From the NCBI GenBank assembly GCA_000467715.1, contig AJFK01000484.1, positions 1-24,195 on the forward strand: a stretch of DNA of 24,195 nucleotides, given 5' to 3'. Within the stretch, counting starts at the first letter, position 1; each line of letters starts with the position of its first letter. Position numbers and translations under genes: made by a program. Shown in pieces: positions 21,124 through 24,195 of the stretch. The stretch comes from Hysterium pulicare CBS 123377 (taxonomy: Eukaryota; Ascomycota; Dothideomycetes; Hysteriales; Hysteriaceae). The notes below the pieces were generated by a model, which was not told the DNA's origin, searched no databases, and worked only from the letters and a program-made list of their open reading frames with translations.

Positions 21124-21409
21124 GTACGGTCTGGGAACTGGGCATGCAAGGATTGGAGATGAACGTAAGCGGATTAATATTTTTTGTACAAACATGGAAA
21201 GCGATATTAGTAGCCTCAGCTTTGGCGAGAATACCCTTTGATTTACTATGCATATTTAAATACACAACATATGGTTTAATAACTATGGAGCATTCCAGAC
21301 ACGACCGATGAGAATTTTCACTACTTCGAGTATCTATGTACATTCGATAATGCCACCTACCTACACTTTCACTCAATCTCCATACCCAACCCTAGAGAAA
21401 CCCCTCCAC

Positions 21410-23199
21410 CTAATCATCACTCGTAACAACATACCTCCCCCTCATCCTCCTCGTAAACCACTTCTCGGGCTCCTTGCCCACGGCCCGCCGCTGAATGGTA
21501 GCTTGTTGTCCCTGCTGTGCTGCAAACTCCGTGATCATCTGTCCCACAGCTATATATCCACCATTCTGCACGCTCTTCACCATGGTGTTAAGTTGGTCCA
21601 TACTCATGATCACAGTGCCAGCTGGTGTAGAGCTCTGGCGTTTAGCGGGAGCGGGTGCACTCGCTTGAGGGGTTGCTGGGGCGCTGGAACCGGTGAGGGC
21701 GAGCGAAAAAGATGGTTTTGCTGCTGAGGATGAAGAGGTTGATGATGAAGCTTGGGACGCCGCAGGAGGCGGCGGGGGTAGACCTTGAGATTGCGATACT
21801 GCGGGAGCGGGAGCGGGAGCGGGAGGTGGAGGTGGAGGTGCTTGTCCCTGAGGTTGCTGCGGTTGAGCTGCTGCTGCGGCGGTCTGCATCGTAATGATGA
21901 ACTCGCCATCCAGTGCCGACACAGGAACAGCGAGACGCTGATTCAGGGGATCAAAGACAGCGTTATTCTGGATCTGAGTAAATGTTGGTTGAAGAAGCAG
22001 TTGCGATACCGCTGGGTTGCTTGCTTGAGCCTGCGATGCAGCGGTAGTGGTTGAGGAATTCGCCGCAGCAGTACCATTTCCCCGTCGTCTCTGTAGAGGT
22101 GCTGTTGGCGGGGGAGGAAGGTTTCCGGTTGCTCCGCCTGGGTTTTGGAGAACACCGCGTTGGGCTACGGCGATGGCGATTTGGGCAGTTGGGGCCACGC
22201 CCATTTGTTGGGCCATTTGTTGAAGTTTGACGACGTTGACTGTGGATAGTATTAGATCAGAGGCAGGGAATAGGACGAGTAACGCCTACCAGGCAGTTGC
22301 ACAACGGCTGACATTTGGTTTAAATTTGAAGATACGCCGCCCAGATTCGTGGTCACTAAATATCGGAATGTATTGATAGATTGTTGTCCCGCGGGAAGCA
22401 TCCCTGAACTGACTCCATTGACAACATCCGTGGTGACTGTCATTGGCTGGGAAGCCTTAACAGACATGCGGAATCCGTCTGTGAATTCGGCTTCCTGTAG
22501 GCCTGATCCTGTTATGTTGACCGCCGATTGGGCATCGGAGCCAAATGGCGTCAGAGCGTTATTTGTTTCCACAGTCTTCCGGCCAAGTGCCATGTATTCG
22601 CCATCAATGTTGTTCCTCTTCACGATGCGTACGGTATTATCTGTACTAGGGTGCAATGACCAGTCAGTTCAGGACCATCCGACGAGGAAAGGAAGGACTT
22701 ACGTATTAACGCTTCTCATCCCTTCCATGATCATCCATGACTGCCTGTCAGGCGACAGCTGGGCAACAAAAGTATTATCTGGATTAATTTGCTGGTCTTG
22801 TAGCGTCTTCGGATCAATTGGAAGCTCTATTTGGGCTCCAACAAGATCGGTCGCATTGTTCGTCTGCATAGTCACGGAGTTTTGCGATAACGCAACGAAA
22901 GGCTGCCCGGTTGATCCAGTCACATGTTCCGCAGAAAGCGGTTGGGGGTTCTGGTTAACGATTAATTGTCGCTGGGTCTGCGAAAAGGTTTCGAGCTTCG
23001 TATTATCTGGAAATGTGACAACATTCGCTTGCATCTAACGGGGCTGTTAGCGTGGTCATGGTGAATAGCTTCCTGGAGAACTCACATCTCCGTTGATATT
23101 AATCACTTGATTAAACTGGGCTGCCTGCTCTTGGGCGATGACACATATGTCCAGTCCGCAGCTGAACAAGAGGAATAAAGTATATGTGGTCCGAGTCAT
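21410..23199 (-). CDS. Secreted Ala/Gln/Pro-rich protein, function unknown
   Basis: Four exons (23199-23086, 23034-22703, 22645-22290, 22239-21410) with introns of 51, 57 and 50 nt (GTGAGT, GTAAGT and GTAGGC donors) give 543 residues. The first exon encodes a signal peptide (hydrophobic about 5-21, VIAQ cleavage region) followed by FNQVININGDMQANVVTF. Residues about 38-268 form a conserved-looking, Cys-poor domain rich in Asn, Gln, Val and Thr, with several N-glycosylation sequons. The middle (about 290-475) is Ala/Gln/Pro/Ser low complexity with polyproline runs. The last 70 residues look structured again (AGTVIMSMDQLNTMVKSVQN), with dibasic pairs in IQRRAVGK and WFTRRMRGRY. No GPI signal or membrane helix ends the protein. 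An A/T-rich site at 23233-23242 could be a TATA-like element. It is a likely cell-wall or extracellular protein; the family is not recognised. Confidence 0.82.
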
Positions 23200-24195
23200 G
23201 GTTACGAAAGAAAAGAAAGAAGGCCACCAGGGCTATATTATTCGACTAAATTATAGACAATGAAATGAAAGAGAGAAATGAGTGATGAAGAGCAGCAGTG
23301 GTAAGCGAAACCAGACAGGCCTGCCTATAAGAGTATATGCAAGCTCGCAGAGAATTACTTCTTCGGCTTGAAGGGCCCTTTTACGGACCAGTCCTACTCC
23401 GAATTCTGCTTCATGCTACTTCGTATCATCTACTGGACTGGTGAAGGCATGCTTGGAGTCCAGACTGAGCATCTGATGCATTCCCCGCACGGGATACTGA
23501 AGACATCCAACTCTGTCATCGACAGATCGTAAGACCTTCCGAGGTGTAGAGTGCTACTACGATCTTTTAGGTCATCGTGAACCCGGACGAGAAGAGATCC
23601 GGATGTTGGAACGAAGCACCTCAAGTATCTGTGTTGTTTTACTGCTGTTTCAAGGTCGTTCTTGGCCTTTGTTTGAAGATCCGAAGCAAACATCGTGATT
23701 TTAGAGGACTGGCGAAACATGATAACCATGCTGAAACATCTCTGTTTGTTGAATGTGATGTAAGAATGGAAACAACATGGAGGACATCTAACAGTTTGCC
23801 TCGGTTCTTGATCCGCACTCTGAAACAATGCTTAAACCTAAGCTTAAAACGACGCTCTGTGATGCCGGATCACGCTTCCCGGGTGACATTGAAGTAACAG
23901 CGATCCTGTTTGCAAAGGACCAGGTTAATATTTTGGGTACGATGAGGCAAACTATCGTTTTGAAGCCAGGCCCTTAAGAATATCTTTAGCCTTCACTGTA
24001 TGAGACAGCACGCAAAAGCGTCGTGACTTTGCTGGATTGGCTTTAGGGAGTATAGGAGTCAAATGCTAGATCAACGCCTTGACGACGGGAAGTAGAGGTC
24101 TGGATATGTATTCGCGATAAAGGCATGTCTCTCGTAGAGACGAACGTTGAAGCGAAGGATGTTGATACGAGCATATTAGCTTGATTGTGTAATCA
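23200..24195. other. Upstream region of the secreted-protein gene, no gene called
   Basis: This 996-bp stretch runs to the window edge. The first 150 bp upstream of 23199 are C/T-rich on the minus strand and probably hold the promoter and 5' UTR. Two overlapping antisense open frames (23430-23828 minus, 23577-23897 plus) show no family resemblance, signal peptide or splice logic. I see no RNA gene or repeat. Confidence 0.45.

Noticed and set aside
23430-23897. Two overlapping antisense frames near the window end
   Set aside because: No signal peptide, domain, splice continuation or family resemblance on either strand.
1-24195. CRISPR arrays, tRNA and rRNA genes, telomere repeats
   Set aside because: I looked for regular repeats, tRNA B-box sequences and TTAGGG arrays on both strands and saw none convincing by eye; a tRNA or repeat scan would settle it.

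Overview
This window reads as nuclear DNA of a filamentous ascomycete (Pezizomycotina). Genes are close together on both strands and interrupted by short introns of about 48-78 nt with GT..AG ends and CTAAC/CTGAC-like branch sites. Several families are fungus-specific: a HET domain, a fungal STAND-type N-terminal domain, and an RSC1/2 bromo-BAH protein. Secreted proteins carry Kex2-like dibasic sites. A Leotiomycete is my guess, but the sequence does not prove it. I see no tRNA, rRNA, CRISPR array, intact transposon or telomere repeat. All exon structures below were rebuilt by hand from splice signals and reading-frame continuity.

Layout. Positions 432-1736 (-): a small secreted Thr-rich protein with a Cys-rich Apple/PAN-like C-terminus. 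1737-4024: a long gene-poor stretch; an 18-bp inverted repeat at 6-23 and 3373-3390 brackets the secreted gene and part of this stretch. 4025-5914 (-): a Sec14-like CRAL-TRIO lipid-transfer protein. 6565-7838 (-): an LRR plus SAP-like protein, divergent from 8120-9984 (+), an FBXO21-type protein (F-box, transglutaminase-like, YccV/HspQ domains). 10170-11920 (-): a proline-rich protein with a fungal STAND-type N-terminal domain, divergent from 12268-14598 (+), a HET-domain protein. 14687-16330 (-): a frame-broken membrane-protein gene. 16842-19647 (-): an RSC1/RSC2-type chromatin-remodeller subunit, divergent from 20104-21123 (+), an OTU1/YOD1 deubiquitinase. 21410-23199 (-): a secreted Ala/Gln/Pro-rich protein of unknown function. 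23200-24195: its upstream region, with no convincing gene.

How it fits together. The RSC subunit, OTU1, the Sec14-like protein and the FBXO21-like protein are conserved housekeeping genes in chromatin, ubiquitin/ERAD and lipid pathways; I see no single pathway joining them. The centre (about 10.1-16.4 kb) is different. There a HET gene shares a 347-bp divergent promoter with a Fungal_N-domain gene and is followed by a decayed membrane-protein gene. This is the best candidate for an accessory, fast-evolving, allorecognition-type locus. The two secreted proteins near the ends are the other accessory-looking genes.
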